From Candidula unifasciata (lineage: Eukaryota; Mollusca; Gastropoda; Stylommatophora; Geomitridae): a DNA stretch of 64,000 nucleotides. The position numbers and the translations under genes are program-made. This document shows positions 1 through 46,645 of the stretch, piece after piece (position 1 is the stretch's first letter; every line of letters starts with the position of its first letter). The stretch covers positions 232,001-296,000 of the forward strand of contig CAJHNH020008068.1 in the NCBI GenBank assembly GCA_905116865.2. The letters are read 5' to 3'. A model generated the notes under the pieces. That model searched no databases and was not told the origin of the DNA. It saw only the letters and a list, made by a program, of their open reading frames with translations.

Positions 1-903
1 TTCCCAGCCACTGCATAATTCTTCAACTCTGCCACTAATGGGTAGCAGGAAAATCATCTGGAAAGCAGACATGGCCAGTGGAATGTCAGCCTTCATTGAG
101 TGCCAGTTGATTTGTTCAAAAATGGGGAGGGGAGGGGGGTGGCACTATCTATATACATGCTGAGCCTAAGGCGCACAATGGGGCCTTTACTTTTTTTTGG
201 GTACTTGCTGGAAGTCATGGGGCAACAGGGAACAGTATTCATGTTGAAACCTTCACCTGTTATCAAGAGCTAACAACACATTTGGGAAGTTGGTAGGTAC
301 CCTTTTCAATCCAGTGGTGTGTCTGGCAGATGATTGCTGGATTCATATGTTTATAGACCAGTCGGCACTCGACAAGTGATGTGGTCAACAATCTACCTCC
401 CAGGACATTTCCTGGTACCAGATGTTGAGTGGGTCGTTCTCCGAGTCAGTGATACGGGTGAAGCATTTCAGTCATGTTTTGCAGACTCCTTGTCTGGGGA
501 AAAAGTATAGGCCCACTGTCCTCCTAAATGTCGTAAAAGTCAACTAATTAGAGTTGTTTACTTCAAAGACTAAGTGCATCTACCTGAGAGGCAAGGAACC
601 AACAGTTTTCAAATAAATAAATAAACAAGGTGGGTTGAGAAAAAAAAAATGAAAAATTAAATACAAACTCAAGTTCTGGAACAAGGCTCAAGTCTAGAAG
701 CGGATGAACAACCACCATTTTTCGCTAACTTTTAAGAAGGAGAAGAAAATATGTTGCTGATGTTTCACTAGTTCTAGTTTTTTTTTTTTTTTAGTGTAAG
801 GATTTGTATTAAATGGGTTAAATTTTAAAAAAAAAAAGGTGAAAATGTTTGCTGGTATCAACAGTAATAAGAGAAAGGATGAGAATGTTTTGTATGTTTG
901 CAG
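1..903 (+). other. MRTF intron sequence with SINE fragments
   Basis: This is the 3' end of the intron before the RPEL3 exon. 140-200 and 345-450 resemble the 3' and body parts of SINE family 1 (second piece on the minus strand). 480-760 resembles SINE family 2, with the words 'acctgagaggcaaggaacca' and 'caagttctggaacaaggct'. Poly-T and poly-A runs lie at 779-793 and 828-837. No coding evidence. Confidence 0.5.
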
Positions 904-35658
<34,755 letters not shown>

Positions 35659-37060
35659 CGAGAAAATGCCGGAAAACTTTGATTATGCTGTTAAATTTCT
35701 TAGTATTATTACTAATCAGGCTCAGGACATATGAAAATCAATATTACCGACTGGTAATAAAGTGGTGCTACTTTGAATATCTCTATAAAATAGGGCATGT
35801 GACGTATATTAACAGTCACACTGGCTGCCATTTTTATCTGGTAGTGCTTCATTTCTGCCAGTTTGTCCTGTCACTTCTCATTGGAAGTGTCAGTCACAGA
35901 GTGCAAGAACATTTTAAGCTCACTTGCAAGTGTTGTGTTCAGTGAAGATAAATATATCTTTCGCAGTGTTTTTTTCCTTCTTCACGTGTATGTCTTCCAG
36001 AATTATACATATAAAGAAAATATGTTTCACACCTAACTTATTAAAATCAAATTTTGTTTTACGTTTTCTCCCTCCTACGGCTGAATGTAAAGCAGTTTAA
36101 TGTATGGATATCTGAGGACTGTGTGTGTAAAGCATTTTAGTGCATGTCGATTTGGAAATATAAGTATGTGACAAATGTGTGGAACTATGATGTCTGTGTA
36201 TATATATCAGAAGAAGAAATTGACGCAAGAATGAGTCCTATTTTCACCGTATGCATTTTTATATTCTGTTAATTAAATCACTTTTTTCAAGCCATCAGAG
36301 ACACCGGGCTGGTGGTGCTAAACCGTTATTTCATAAACCAATCAGCGCTTTTAGGGCGATGGGGTTAACATCAGATCTTTTACTTCCCAGGATATTTCCT
36401 GAAACACGTTTTAGGAAACTGCATTAACTGGAGAAATATCACACACTATTATCTTCCCTTGTGGGTTCCAGTACCTCACTGCCCTTCCGCATAACCCCAC
36501 AAACATGTCCTAAAAGTCAACTAATTCAGTGCGTTTCCTTTGAAGTCGGAGGACATCTACTTGAGAGATGAGGAACCAACAGTCTGCATACAGATAAATT
36601 TGATCTGTGAAACTGATGTGCGTGCAAAACTTAAATTCTGGAACAATTATCTTAAGAGAATGGCTCAAGCACTTGATTGTAAAATTGCAAGAGCAAGCAA
36701 GTTTTAGAAAGGAGAAATCCTGCATTGATCATATTTTCATGTACAAATGGTCTACGTAGATTTTGAAAAGGCTTTTTACCTGGGGGACAAGGTAATTTTA
36801 TAAAAATCTGTCACGTTCCAGATTTGAACATAAAATCTTCAGACTGGCTGGTGGGAATCTAATCACTGCGCTACCATGACTCTCTCTCTATTATGTAATT
36901 GAGTGTGTTTAATTTGACATGCACAAGTTTTGGGTTTTATTTGTATTTTCTTAGCAAAGAATTCTGCTTTACAGTTTATGTCACTAGTTAGTGTGTACAT
37001 TTTGTTTGTGTGGTTTGTTTTGTTTTTTTATCAGAAAGCCTTAATTATTTTGCTGTTTTC
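35659..37060 (+). other. Probable start of MRTF 3' UTR, extent unknown
   Basis: A/T-rich non-coding sequence follows the stop codon. AATAAA occurs at 35756-35761 with a GT-rich stretch right after it, a candidate early polyadenylation site. Further A/T-rich sequence continues to about 36300, where a minus-strand SINE-1 fragment (36300-36420) and a SINE-2 fragment (36480-36650) begin. Where the transcript really ends cannot be told from sequence alone; the low-repeat sequence at 43.1-46.2 kb could also be transcribed. Confidence 0.4.
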
Positions 37061-37064
37061 ATTC

Positions 37065-37270
37065 TCAGTTAAGTTATGAAAGATTATTTGTCTGTTATTT
37101 AAGTTTCTGAGTAAATGACAGATTATTTCAGCTGTTTGTTTTGCTTCGAAGTTATGGAAGATTATTTAGATTGTTTGTTTTAATTCTGAATAGGTTAGGG
37201 AAGATTATTTTAGGTGTTTGTTTTGTTTCTGCATAAGTTGTGAAAGATTATCTCAGTTTTATTGTTTCTG
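37065..37270 (+). repeat. Degenerate tandem repeat, about 55-bp unit
   Basis: 'gttatgaaagattatttgtc', 'gttatggaagattatttaga', 'gttagggaagattattttag' and 'gttgtgaaagattatctcag' recur, each with 'gtttgtttt' nearby. Confidence 0.75.
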
Positions 37271-37470
37271 CAAGGTTGACCACTTGCGTTCTCATTTCAT
37301 TATCCATTTTATAGTGCATGTAACTCCTGAATGTCCACCATAAAAGTCTGGCTGTTTGAAATTGCTGGCCCGAATAAATTCTGAAAGTGTTTCTGAAACC
37401 CAGCACAAATTTGGCTCTTCTACGATATAGCATATTTTTCCATGTATAACAGGCATGTTGATCTGACATC

Positions 37471-37501
37471 CTTCCCCCCCCCCCCCCCCCCCCCCCCCCC
37501 C
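37471..37501. repeat. Poly-C tract, about 30 nt
   Basis: Pure C run. Confidence 0.95.
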
Positions 37502-37784
37502 ACCTATATGCGTGTTGTCATACAAGGGCCACACACAATCACTAATTTTATTCATTTAATAACAATTATTGCAAAATATTTGTATTATGTGCTGTAGGTG
37601 AGCCTGCAAAGGGCCACATAGGGCATGCGAGCTGCATGTTTGACATGCCTGATGTATAAGATGATGTGTTTTCCCAAATTTCTAAAGTTACAAACGGAGT
37701 GTTGTCTTATACACAGAATGTTATGAAAATATTTATTTCTAAATTTTTAGGCTAAAACAATAGGGGTGCTCTTTTACATGGCGC

Positions 37785-39160
37785 TTCTTATTAGTTAGTT
37801 AGTTAGTTAGTCTTTCCTCTTGTGTCGAGTGCGGCACATAGGGCAGAGGTCGTGACTCTCCATGCACGGCGGTCCGTTGCAATCCGTTGTAGGTCTTGGA
37901 TGTTTGAGTGGCCCATGAGCGAGCCTTCCCTGATGATAGTTCTACGTAGGGTTTCCCTTGGTCTTCCACGAGATCTTTTCCCCTGTGGTGTCCAAATGAG
38001 GGCTTGGTAAGGAAGTCTTGATTTATCCATTCTAAGGACGTGGCCGACATAGTTCCAGCGGCGTTTTCGTATAAAATTAGACACATACTCTTGCCTGGAT
38101 TCTTGCCTTATTTGTGTATTGGTTCGGAAATCTGACCATTTGAAATTTAGTATTCTTCTAAGGCATTTATTTTCAAAACTGTCTAATTTTGTGTCTAGAG
38201 TTTTCGTTGATTTCCAACTCTCGCATCCATAGGTTAGTACTGGAATCACACAAGAATTGAAGATCTTGAGTTTTGTGTGTTTGCTAAGTGTCTTTGATTT
38301 CCAAATGTTAGACAGTTTATTGAAGGCACTAGATGCCAGTGCTATTCTAAATGATATTTCTGGTGCGGTATCTCCTGTAGATGACATCTTGCTCCCTAGA
38401 TAAGTGAAACTGTTGACTTTTTCAAGGCTGTTGTTGTTCAGCGTGATATCAACTGAACTGTTGGTAAGGTCTAGAATTTTTGTTTTTGCGGTGTTAATTT
38501 GGAGTCCAATTTGTTCTGAGAAATTCTGGAGTCGATTGATTTTTTCTTGGGCGTCTGTGTGTTCTGAACTCAGGAGTGCTATGTCGTCAGCGAAGTCTAG
38601 GTCTTCCAGAATTTTGTCAACCCATGTAATGCCTAAATTTGCGTTATTTATGCACTTGCGCATGACCCAGTCGATTGCTATACCAAAAAGCATCGGCGAT
38701 AGGACACAGCCTTGCTTCACTCCTGTTTCCACCGGGAACCAGTCAGAATTGCCGGAATCAGTTCTTACACAGCATCGTGTTTCATTATAAAAAGATTTTA
38801 TGATGTTGATATATTTGATGGGGAAACCATAGATGTTAAGCAATTTCCAGAGTGTTGGACGATGGATACTGTCGAAGGCTTTTTGAAAGTCGACAAAGTT
38901 GATCAATAATTTCGACTGGAATTCTGTAGAATCTTCAACAATTATTCTAAGAGTAAAGATGTGGTCTATGCATGACCGCTTGGATCTAAAACCGGCTTGT
39001 TCTTCCCTTAATCTTTCATCTATGGATTTTTTCAATCTTTCTAGTAGCATACTACAAAATAGTTTCCCTGGTATCGAAAGCAGGGTGATGCCTCTCCAGT
39101 TGTTACAATCGGATAAATCACCTTTTTTAGGTAATTTGAAGATTACACCATCTTTCTTAT
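37785..39160 (-). mobile_element. LINE, 5'-truncated, with an intact reverse-transcriptase frame
   Basis: Minus-strand open frame of about 450 element codons ending at 37803. It reads DGVIFKLPKKGDLSDCNNWR, GITLLSIPGK, AGFRSKRSCIDHIFTLR, NFVDFQKAFDSIHRPTLW (motif A), VKQGCVLSPMLFGIAIDW (motif B), LDFADDIALLSSE (motif C), FTYLGSKMSSTG, YGCESW and RRWNYVGHVLRMDKSRLPY. The order is that of RTE/CR1-group non-LTR RTs; the endonuclease part is missing. The 3' end (left) is the repeat 'ttagttagttagttag'. TTCTTAT at 37785-37791 and 39154-39160 may be a target-site duplication. Codons 5' of about 39152 are flanking DNA, so the first residues of the open frame are not element sequence. Confidence 0.9.
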
Positions 39161-39279
39161 ACATGGAAAAATATGTGTGTTCATTTAGAGGTTTAGTGGT
39201 TAGCTGGGCAGTTAAAATTCTCCGTGTAACTAGCATTCACATTGTGATAAAATTGCAAATTTAGCTCTGATAATATGCC

Positions 39280-39560
39280 TATGTGGCAGAGCAGAAGGGA
39301 CCCATGAAATTTCTCAGTGTGTCCTATATTATGGTGCCCAATGAATGAGGGACCTATGAAATTTCTCAGTGTGTCCTAAACTTTGGTGCCCTGAGTACAA
39401 GGGACTCATGAAATTAATCTGTATTTCACACATCTTGGTACCTAGACCATGGAAGATGCATGACATGGACCGGTATTTCTGAAATGATGGTGCCTAGAAC
39501 ACAAGGAACCCATGATATTTATCAGTTTTTTCTAAACTGTGGTGGCCTGGAATATAAGAT
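39280..39560 (+). repeat. Degenerate tandem repeat, about 60-bp unit, five copies
   Basis: 'gggacccatgaaatttctca', 'gggacctatgaaatttctca', 'gggactcatgaaatt' and 'ggaacccatgatatttatca', each followed by 'gtcctaaactttggtgcc'-like words. Confidence 0.75.
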
Positions 39561-40849
39561 CCCCATGACATGATTGGGAGTGGTTGTTTGGGAAAATGTC
39601 TAATGGCCTGGAGGAGGGGGGAGACACTGAAAATGTTTTTTACTGCCATTAGGAGAGAGATAACCAGTCACTGTCATAAAGAGAAGTGACTGGGTGTCTG
39701 TGCAAATATGAGCACCCATGACATATAATTAAGTCTGTTCTGTGCATGTGTGTGTGTCTAAACCTCCCCCTCCACTTACCCTCTGAATGAATGATAAGTG
39801 CTTGAAAGGGATTTGAAAAAAAAAAAAAATATGCAAATAGTAACTCCATACTTGCACATTGAATTAGCTGTGGGCTTTTCAGCTCCAAGACATGTGTCCT
39901 GGTCACATCCAAACAGTGAATTGGCCCTGTGTAACAGTGAACAGTGTTTACTCTGGGGCCAACATGTTGAAACTAGGCTAGAGTCCCAAGCTTAGAAAGA
40001 TCATGAATACAATACATCTGGCAATTATATACAGGCCTGCCTCCTGCTAGCATCTAAAGACATAGCAAGTGGTGAATGAGATGGTATACGCAAGTGAGAT
40101 TAGACAGTCATGAGCAGGACGTGATGATTCCCTGGGTGAGCCCCGTACCAGAGCACCTTGTATTGGCTTTGCATTCTGGAAGCCTCCTTGGATTGTGGGG
40201 AATGCTAATGTTTCGCCCCAGCCTTCTCTTGAGGCCTGACCAGCATAGCCTCTCAGCCACTGTGAAGGTAGGCCGGGATACAGACTGCTTATATAGTGCA
40301 GTGACCCTCTTTGGGTCGAGTCAGCTGTTGTTTTCATCTGTCAGTGTCCCTTTTTTTGACTCAGGATCATTTGCAATCACTAGGAACTTGGGTGGGGGGT
40401 GGGGGGGTCTCTGTCCCACACGCACACACACAACTGTACACAGTTAAGTCCACAACCAACTGGTGGGCGTAAACACAGTTGACTTGAGGTGTAAACATTT
40501 ATTTAGTAGTTCAGAACATGTACAGTCTCTGTCAGCAGCTGTCCTTGTCTGGGTGTTATTGCATCACTTGTACTCGCACCAGTCATTCTACACCTGTCAT
40601 TTCACTACTTACAGATCCATCATGTCGTTGGCTGCAAGTATACATCACTGGACACGGTTAATAGTTCTATTTCTTTGTTAGCCGCCGCTTGCCCATTTGT
40701 ATTTACCCAGAGAAGACAGATTTCACATTGAAAAAAGCCTAATGAAGCTCTGGCATATTATAAGTGCTTTTGAAATCTCTTATACAATATTTAACCTAAA
40801 TAACTGATTTTTTTTTATCCTTCTGTTTAGAAGTGGTGGGAAACAGCAT
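39561..40849. other. Stretch without recognised content
   Basis: Poly-A at 39819-39829 and a G-rich patch at 40390-40408. ORFs at 40047-40447 on both strands overlap each other and show no family signature. Confidence 0.4.
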
Positions 40850-41040
40850 ATTTTGGGCACTTGTGTAAATGATAATTTGATAGTGACATGCATGTAGCAC
40901 TTGTGTAAATGATAATTTGATAGTGACGTGTGTGTGTATAGCACTTACGTAAATGATAGCAAATGACAAGTTTTGGTAGCACTTGTATAAATGATTGAAC
41001 TTGACAAGTGTGAAGCACCTGTGTAAATGTTGTTTATAAA
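40850..41040 (+). repeat. Degenerate tandem repeat, about 50-bp unit
   Basis: 'cacttgtgtaaatgataatt' recurs four to five times with 'tgatagtgac' words. Confidence 0.75.
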
Positions 41041-41499
41041 GTGTCTTTTTTTTTTTTTAAAGTGAGATAATCAGTATGAATGAAATATATATATATACAC
41101 ATTTCTGGCTCATCTAGTTGGTTATTGGCCTTTTATCTCCCACAAATCCTTTCTGTGATTTTTTCCTGTTGGACCAAGTGCCTGCCTGTGTTATTGAAGC
41201 ACCAGCTGCTTCTATTGTGCTCATGTTACTTGCCTTTTTTTTTAAATTCAGTCATGATTTCATAAGCTGATTCAAAAAGTTGAACCTGTTAAACATTTTT
41301 AGGGAAGATTTCACTGATTGTTGGATAGCCGGGAGACTTTTTATTGTCATATCGAAAGAGATGAATACAGTTGAAGGCTGTCTGCTAGAAATTGTGTTGA
41401 ATGTCTTTACTGTAGGATCCACAGGGTCATAGAAATAAAGGTAGACACAAAACACATAGAGATGGGAACTAGAGTCAGTTATTTGTGTATACTTTCCAG

Positions 41500-41600
41500 C
41501 ACGTTGCAGAACCAACCCCAGCATTTTTTTTTTCTGTTGTGGTTTTTCTAGGCAAATTTTACATTCGGTAAATGCCATTGCTCTAGAGAGTGAAATTTTA
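41500..41600 (+). repeat. Dispersed repeat, second copy at 62128-62220
   Basis: 'gttgcagaaccaaccccagc' and 'ggtttttctaggcaaatttt' are shared by both places in the same order and orientation. Family not recognised. Confidence 0.65.
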
Positions 41601-41639
41601 AAAAATGGGGAGGTCATGGAGTGAGACATATGTGATAGA

Positions 41640-42420
41640 GAAGAATGTATGGGTTTCTGGGCCCCAATGTGGGGATAGCAAGAATAGACTCACTGCCTTC
41701 CCATCAAGTGTGTCGTAGGAGTCGACTGACTGGGGACTTCCTTCGAAGTTGGAGCGCTTCTGCCCGAGCGGCAATTAACAACCAGTTGCACACAAATAAA
41801 TCAGTAAAACTGATGTACACACAAAACTCAGGCCCTGGCAAAAAACCAAAGTCCAAATGGATGAACAACCAGGACTTTCCTCCGGAGCTTACAGCCAGTG
41901 AACAAAGAAGAAGACGAAGAATGTGGGTTACTGGGTCACTTTGTGGGCGAAAAGTAATTGATCCACTGCTTCCCTAATGAGCTTGTCATAACAGTTTAAT
42001 TAGGGGTGTTTACATCTAAATGGGAATGCATCTGCCCAAGAGGCCAGCAACCAACAGTTTGCATACAAGTAAACCAGATCTCTTAAATAGATGGGTTCCT
42101 GGCCCTCATGTGGGGGGGGGGGGGGGGGGGGAAACAGACCCACTGTGCCCTAACAAGCATGTCATAAGAGCCGACTAATACGAGTTTTGCTGAAATTGTG
42201 TTGGACCGAAAGGCACAGATATCGCAGCCTAGCTGTAAACTACAACACAACATGCCAACCGCCCTTTTAAGGGCGAACGCAGAGGAAGAAGAAGAAGAAG
42301 AAGAAAGACATGAGCATGCAACATTAAAGTTCTGAAACAAAACTATAAGTCCAGAAGTGGACAAACAACCAGAACTTTCCACCAGAGTTTCATAGACGGT
42401 AAACATGAAGAAACACATGA
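41640..42420 (+). repeat. Cluster of SINE family 2 copies (A, A-fragment, B/A)
   Basis: 41640-41935 and 41935-42090 are A-type heads ('ctgatgtacacacaaaactc', 'gaacaaagaagaagacgaag'). 42095-42300 is B-type with a poly-G run (42112-42131), 'agatatcgcagcctagctgt' and 'gaagaagaagaagaag'. 42300-42420 is an A-type 3' end ('aagtccagaagtggacaaac'). Confidence 0.7.
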
Positions 42421-42719
42421 AGACTTGCCATGTTCTGGTTGAGAGTGTCTAATAATAATAATAGGTCTAATCTGTTGGATAAGGGGCGGAAGAAGACTGA
42501 AGAAGAAAAACTATTTTTTTCATCTGCTTGTAAAAAATGGTCACATGTTTTTTTTTGTCTTGTTTAATTTGTGAACTATACTGTTAAGATGTGCATAAGC
42601 TGGTCTTATATGTGGATTGTAGCAAACACTTGGCTTCTCAGTGTCATATTCTGTTATGGTGTACTGTTATTTCATGAATGTTTTAATCATTGAGATATTT
42701 ATATACATTGTTAGGGAAG

Positions 42720-43080
42720 TCTGAGGACTCCTTGGGGAAGCCTGAGCACGGTGCTAGCGGGTTACTGTTCTGAGTCTGAATACCTGAGTGCTGTCTGGGA
42801 AATCTTGAGTACTGTTTCTGTCAGCAGGTGCTGCCTAGGTTGTCTGAGTGCTAACTGGGAAAATGAATATTGTACTGGTCAGGTACTGTCTGGGATATCT
42901 GGGTGGCAACTGAGAAATTTGAATTCTGTGTCTTGTCAGGTACTGTCCAGGATTTGTGTGTGCTGTCTGGGACACTTGAGTACTGTTCCTGTCAGCAGGT
43001 GCTGTCTGGGATATCTGAGTGCTTTCTGGAGTACCTGAGTACTGTGCCTGTCAAGTACTGTCTGGAATGTGTCTAGGCTG
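42720..43080 (+). repeat. Degenerate tandem repeat 'ctgtctgggatatctgagtg'
   Basis: About ten diverged units of roughly 30-35 bp with 'gtactgt', 'ctgggata' and 'ctgagtgct'. Confidence 0.75.
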
Positions 43081-44344
43081 GTATTATACTCATCATATGT
43101 ATTTGAGCTTTGTGCAGGCTGTTTCTGAAATGAAACTTTACATGTAAGCTGCCCCCGAAGTATCACTTTGTATTTCACTTTGAATTTCTGAGGAGAAGAA
43201 CTGTTTCTTGGGTCCTCCGTGAGTTTCTCCCTGAGTTCTCCTCATAAGATCTCCTCATCAGGTTTACACTGTATTTATCACCTTTCTGTACTTTTACCTC
43301 ATTTAGTTTGTTGTATACGGTGAGACTGACACCCTTTCCATTTGCAGAATTTCTTGTAGTGCTATCCTGTCTAGTTTACACTGAAAATCCTGTTACATTT
43401 TTATCATTCGTCATGTAATATCTATCTACATCTAGTTTAACACTATATTTATATTACATTATAATTTACAATCTAATTCTCTTTTTCAGAGTTGGCATTC
43501 ATGAAGACTAGAACGTTGTTAAATGGGAATTTAGTTGCATGATCCAAAAGTTAATATATGTTTGTTTTTTGTAAATGTTTTATTTTATGAAAGGCTTATA
43601 TTAATTAATTATGACCAACATTGACCAAAAAAGAAATTAGGATATTTAAAATTGTGTGAATAGTGAGTCAGCTTGTTGTCTGCTGTGTTATTTTGTGCTG
43701 AAGTTAAATACCTGCTTGTTATTTTGTGGGTTTTTTTTTTACTGAAAGGTAAACACAAACCTGCGAAGCACTTGTTGTAAGGAAACTAACTTATAAAAGA
43801 ACAAACAACCATTATGTGATATGTGTTTTGACTTACTGGTTATGATTGTATTGTACCAGTTGATGTATATGTAAGATTTCTCCTTAAAATGTATTTTTGA
43901 GAGCTGTATGTTTTTTGTGTGTGTAGTGTGTGTAAATATATATATATATATAAAATTGTTTGCGGTGAATTAGAAAACAAAACGAACAAGCAATTTTCCT
44001 GAAGAGTGAAGTACCCTGATGAAATGTTCAGTGTTGGGTGGTTAAAGATGAAACTCTGATTAATTAAATGTTCAGTGTACTGAGGTTAAAGATGATACCC
44101 TAATGAAAATGAAGATGATACTTTGAGAGAGGCAAGGCTGATCAAGTCTGCAGCTGAGAACAGAGCTATCTTGGGACATTCATGAAATTGCAGTTTAAGA
44201 CCAGTGATGAGAAAAGAAACCCCATTTATGTAGAATTATTAAGGTAGTGGGGTTAGGTAATAACTAATGGTTTAATAACACACACATGTTAGTGTGGTCA
44301 GTAGTACACCAGGTATGTTAGCTTTTCCAGGCTTCTGTGTTTAA
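43081..44344. other. A/T-rich stretch without recognised repeats
   Basis: Low-repeat, A/T-rich sequence with a short TA run (43938-43952). It could be far 3' UTR or intergenic; nothing in the sequence decides. Confidence 0.35.
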
Positions 44345-44700
44345 GGCGGGGTTGACCTCCACAGCTGGACTGGTTAGGGGAAAGTCCAGTTCAACAACTG
44401 CTGTGTGATACCTGCCTCCACAGCTGGACTGGTTAGGGGAAAGTCCAGTTCAACAGCTGCTGTGTGGTACCTGCTGTTGGAGGCAGGGTTGACCTCCACA
44501 GCTGGACTGGTTAGGGGAAAGTCCAGTTCAGTAACTGCTTTATCGTACCTGCTGTTGGAGGCAGGGTTGAACTCCACAGCTGGACTGGTTAGGGAAAAGT
44601 CCAGTTCAACAGCTGCTGTGTGGTACCTGCTGTTGGAGGCAGGGTTGACCTCCACAGCTGGACTGGTTAGGGGAAAGTCCAGTTCAATAACTGTTGTGCT
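44345..44700 (+). repeat. 78-bp minisatellite, about 4.5 copies
   Basis: Unit 'ctccacagctggactggtta' ... 'tacctgctgttggaggcagg'. The first unit boundary lacks part of the unit. 78 = 26 codons, so both strands are open. Confidence 0.93.
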
Positions 44701-44789
44701 GGTCAGTGAGTATGCAGTGTTAGTTTACTTATTTTGTGCCAAAAATCTGCCTTTTCTTTCTGGTTTCCTCTTTTACCACTTGAGATGTT

Positions 44790-45480
44790 CAGGAGATGTC
44801 TGCTCTTCTGGCTGTAGGTTTCTTCCGATGTTATCTTTTCCATCGTGTTCTTGGTCTTCCTTGTACTCTACATCTTTATCCTCTTCTGGTATATGCCTTG
44901 TATAGTACAGTGTCACAAGGCATTCTCTCTAAGGAAGCAAACCATTGTATTTGCTGTCTTTGTGTGTAATTTAGGATTTATTTTGTGCTGACTTGTTCTT
45001 TTATGTCCTGGCTCCTGATTGGATCTCTGTTGTTCAGTCCTGCAGCCCTTCTCATACATCTCGTTTCCTTGGTTGCTAATTTTCTGTTCTGGTTTGTTGT
45101 TATTGAGCATTTAGCAGAGGGTGGGATTGAATGTGCTTTCTTTGAGATGTTATCTTTGTGCTGATTTGGTTTGTTTTCCGCTGTTAAAGGGATGATAACT
45201 GTCCCAATACTTAGTTTACTTTGCTGCATCTGATGTTAAGTTCTTCATTTAGTTTACCATTTTCAGTAAATATTGTTCCTAGATATTTGAACGCAAATTT
45301 CTGTTTGACGCTTTTGCACTTTACTGCTGTTGTTAGTTACTGTTTCTTTCTTCCTGTTGACATTACTTCTGTCTTTTCAGTGTTGATTCTCGTACTGTTT
45401 GTTTTACATTTTTCATTTGTGTGCCAAAATTTACTTTCATAGGTGAATATGGCACGTTTGATTTAAATCTTGTAACTTTG
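44790..45480 (-). mobile_element. LINE reverse transcriptase remnant, minus strand
   Basis: Minus-strand frames include RINTEKTEVMSTGR near 45340-45395 and FKYLGTIFTENGKLNEELNI, RCSKV near 45220-45290. This is the RT thumb/connection order 'INxxKTExM ... FxYLGxxxxxxGxxxxEI'. Many stops. Confidence 0.7.
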
Positions 45481-46202
45481 GCATCAATGATGATAAAGCT
45501 ATTTATATGTGAAATAAATCAAAATACTGAATAATAAAGAGAAGTGTACGAGAAGTATACATATATAAATGGAGGTAGTGCTTTAACCTGTTGAATTTGT
45601 TTATTTAATTTCTGGTGTTTCAATTGCATTGTGTAGGAATCACAACAGAAATGAGTAAAGCAAAACTTCCTTCAGTGGTACATGTCATGCCAGAAGGAAG
45701 TTGTATAGAAAGTACACTGTGGCTCAAACAGTTTTGGTTTGTTCAACACAAAACTGGTGTGTGAATAGCGTTACCTGGTTGAACTTTTTTTTTCAAATTT
45801 GTATTTTGTAAATTATTGTGTAAATAGTGTGCTTACTTTAGTGCGAGTCGATCTGGCATGTGATAGTGCAGTTCTGCTGCTGATTGCCTGCCCTTCCTAT
45901 CATATCATATATATATGTATATGTCAGCCATTAGTACCGATGTGCTTTTTTTTTAAAAAAACAAATTGCTGATTTTGTTACTATTTATAGACTCCTACTG
46001 ACATTCGTTTGAAGAACTGACATTATGTAGATTCCTAAACCAGTGTGATATTGGCGTGTGTGGTAGTCCTTGTTTTTAAACAAAAAGCAATGGACAGGTC
46101 TGTAGTGATCATGTTGTGTTTGTGAATGAGTTTAGGACAAATAATAAAAGACATGTAATCATTGTTTGATTCTGAATGATGTTTGTGTTCTTTAATCATA
46201 CA

Positions 46203-46348
46203 CTCATACCTTGTTCTCACAGGGAAAAGGGACGGGACCTTGTTCTAACAGGGAAAAGGGACAGGACCTTGTTCTAACAGGGAAAAGGGACGGGACCTTG
46301 TTCTAACAGGGAAAAGGGACGGGACCTTGTTCTAACAGGGAAAAGGGA
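46203..46348 (+). repeat. 29-bp minisatellite, about five copies
   Basis: Unit 'accttgttctaacagggaaa' plus 'agggacggg'. Confidence 0.95.
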
Positions 46349-46379
46349 CGGGAACATCTGTCTGATATTGTTGATTACC

Positions 46380-46645
46380 CATAGTAACTGAGTGTAGGTA
46401 TTTGATGGCTGATGTCAACAACTGAAGGTCATGGGTTCAAGCCCTGTCGGAGCCAGACTTTTTTCACAAATGAGATTGACTCTCAAGTCGGCCCAGTCTA
46501 AAATGGGTACCCAGTAATGTCCTGGGGAAGTAAAGGCAGCTGGCGTGATGTTGACCACATCACCCACTGAGCGCTGACTGGTCTGTAAAATATAGGTCTA
46601 ACCCTATATGCCTCAAGGTGAAGTAAAGGATTTTTTGCTTTTTTT
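46380..46645 (+). repeat. SINE family 1, near full length
   Basis: The tRNA-like head includes 'gaaggtcatgggttcaagcc', a good B box. The body follows: 'aaatgggtacccagtaatgt', 'gtgatgttgaccacatcacc', 'ctgactggtctgtaaaatat' and 'ccctatatgcctcaaggtg', then a T-rich tail. This is the best + strand copy. Confidence 0.78.

Noticed and set aside
40047..40447. Overlapping ORFs of 96 and 123 residues
   Set aside because: Opposite strands overlap, there is no motif, and composition is ordinary non-coding.
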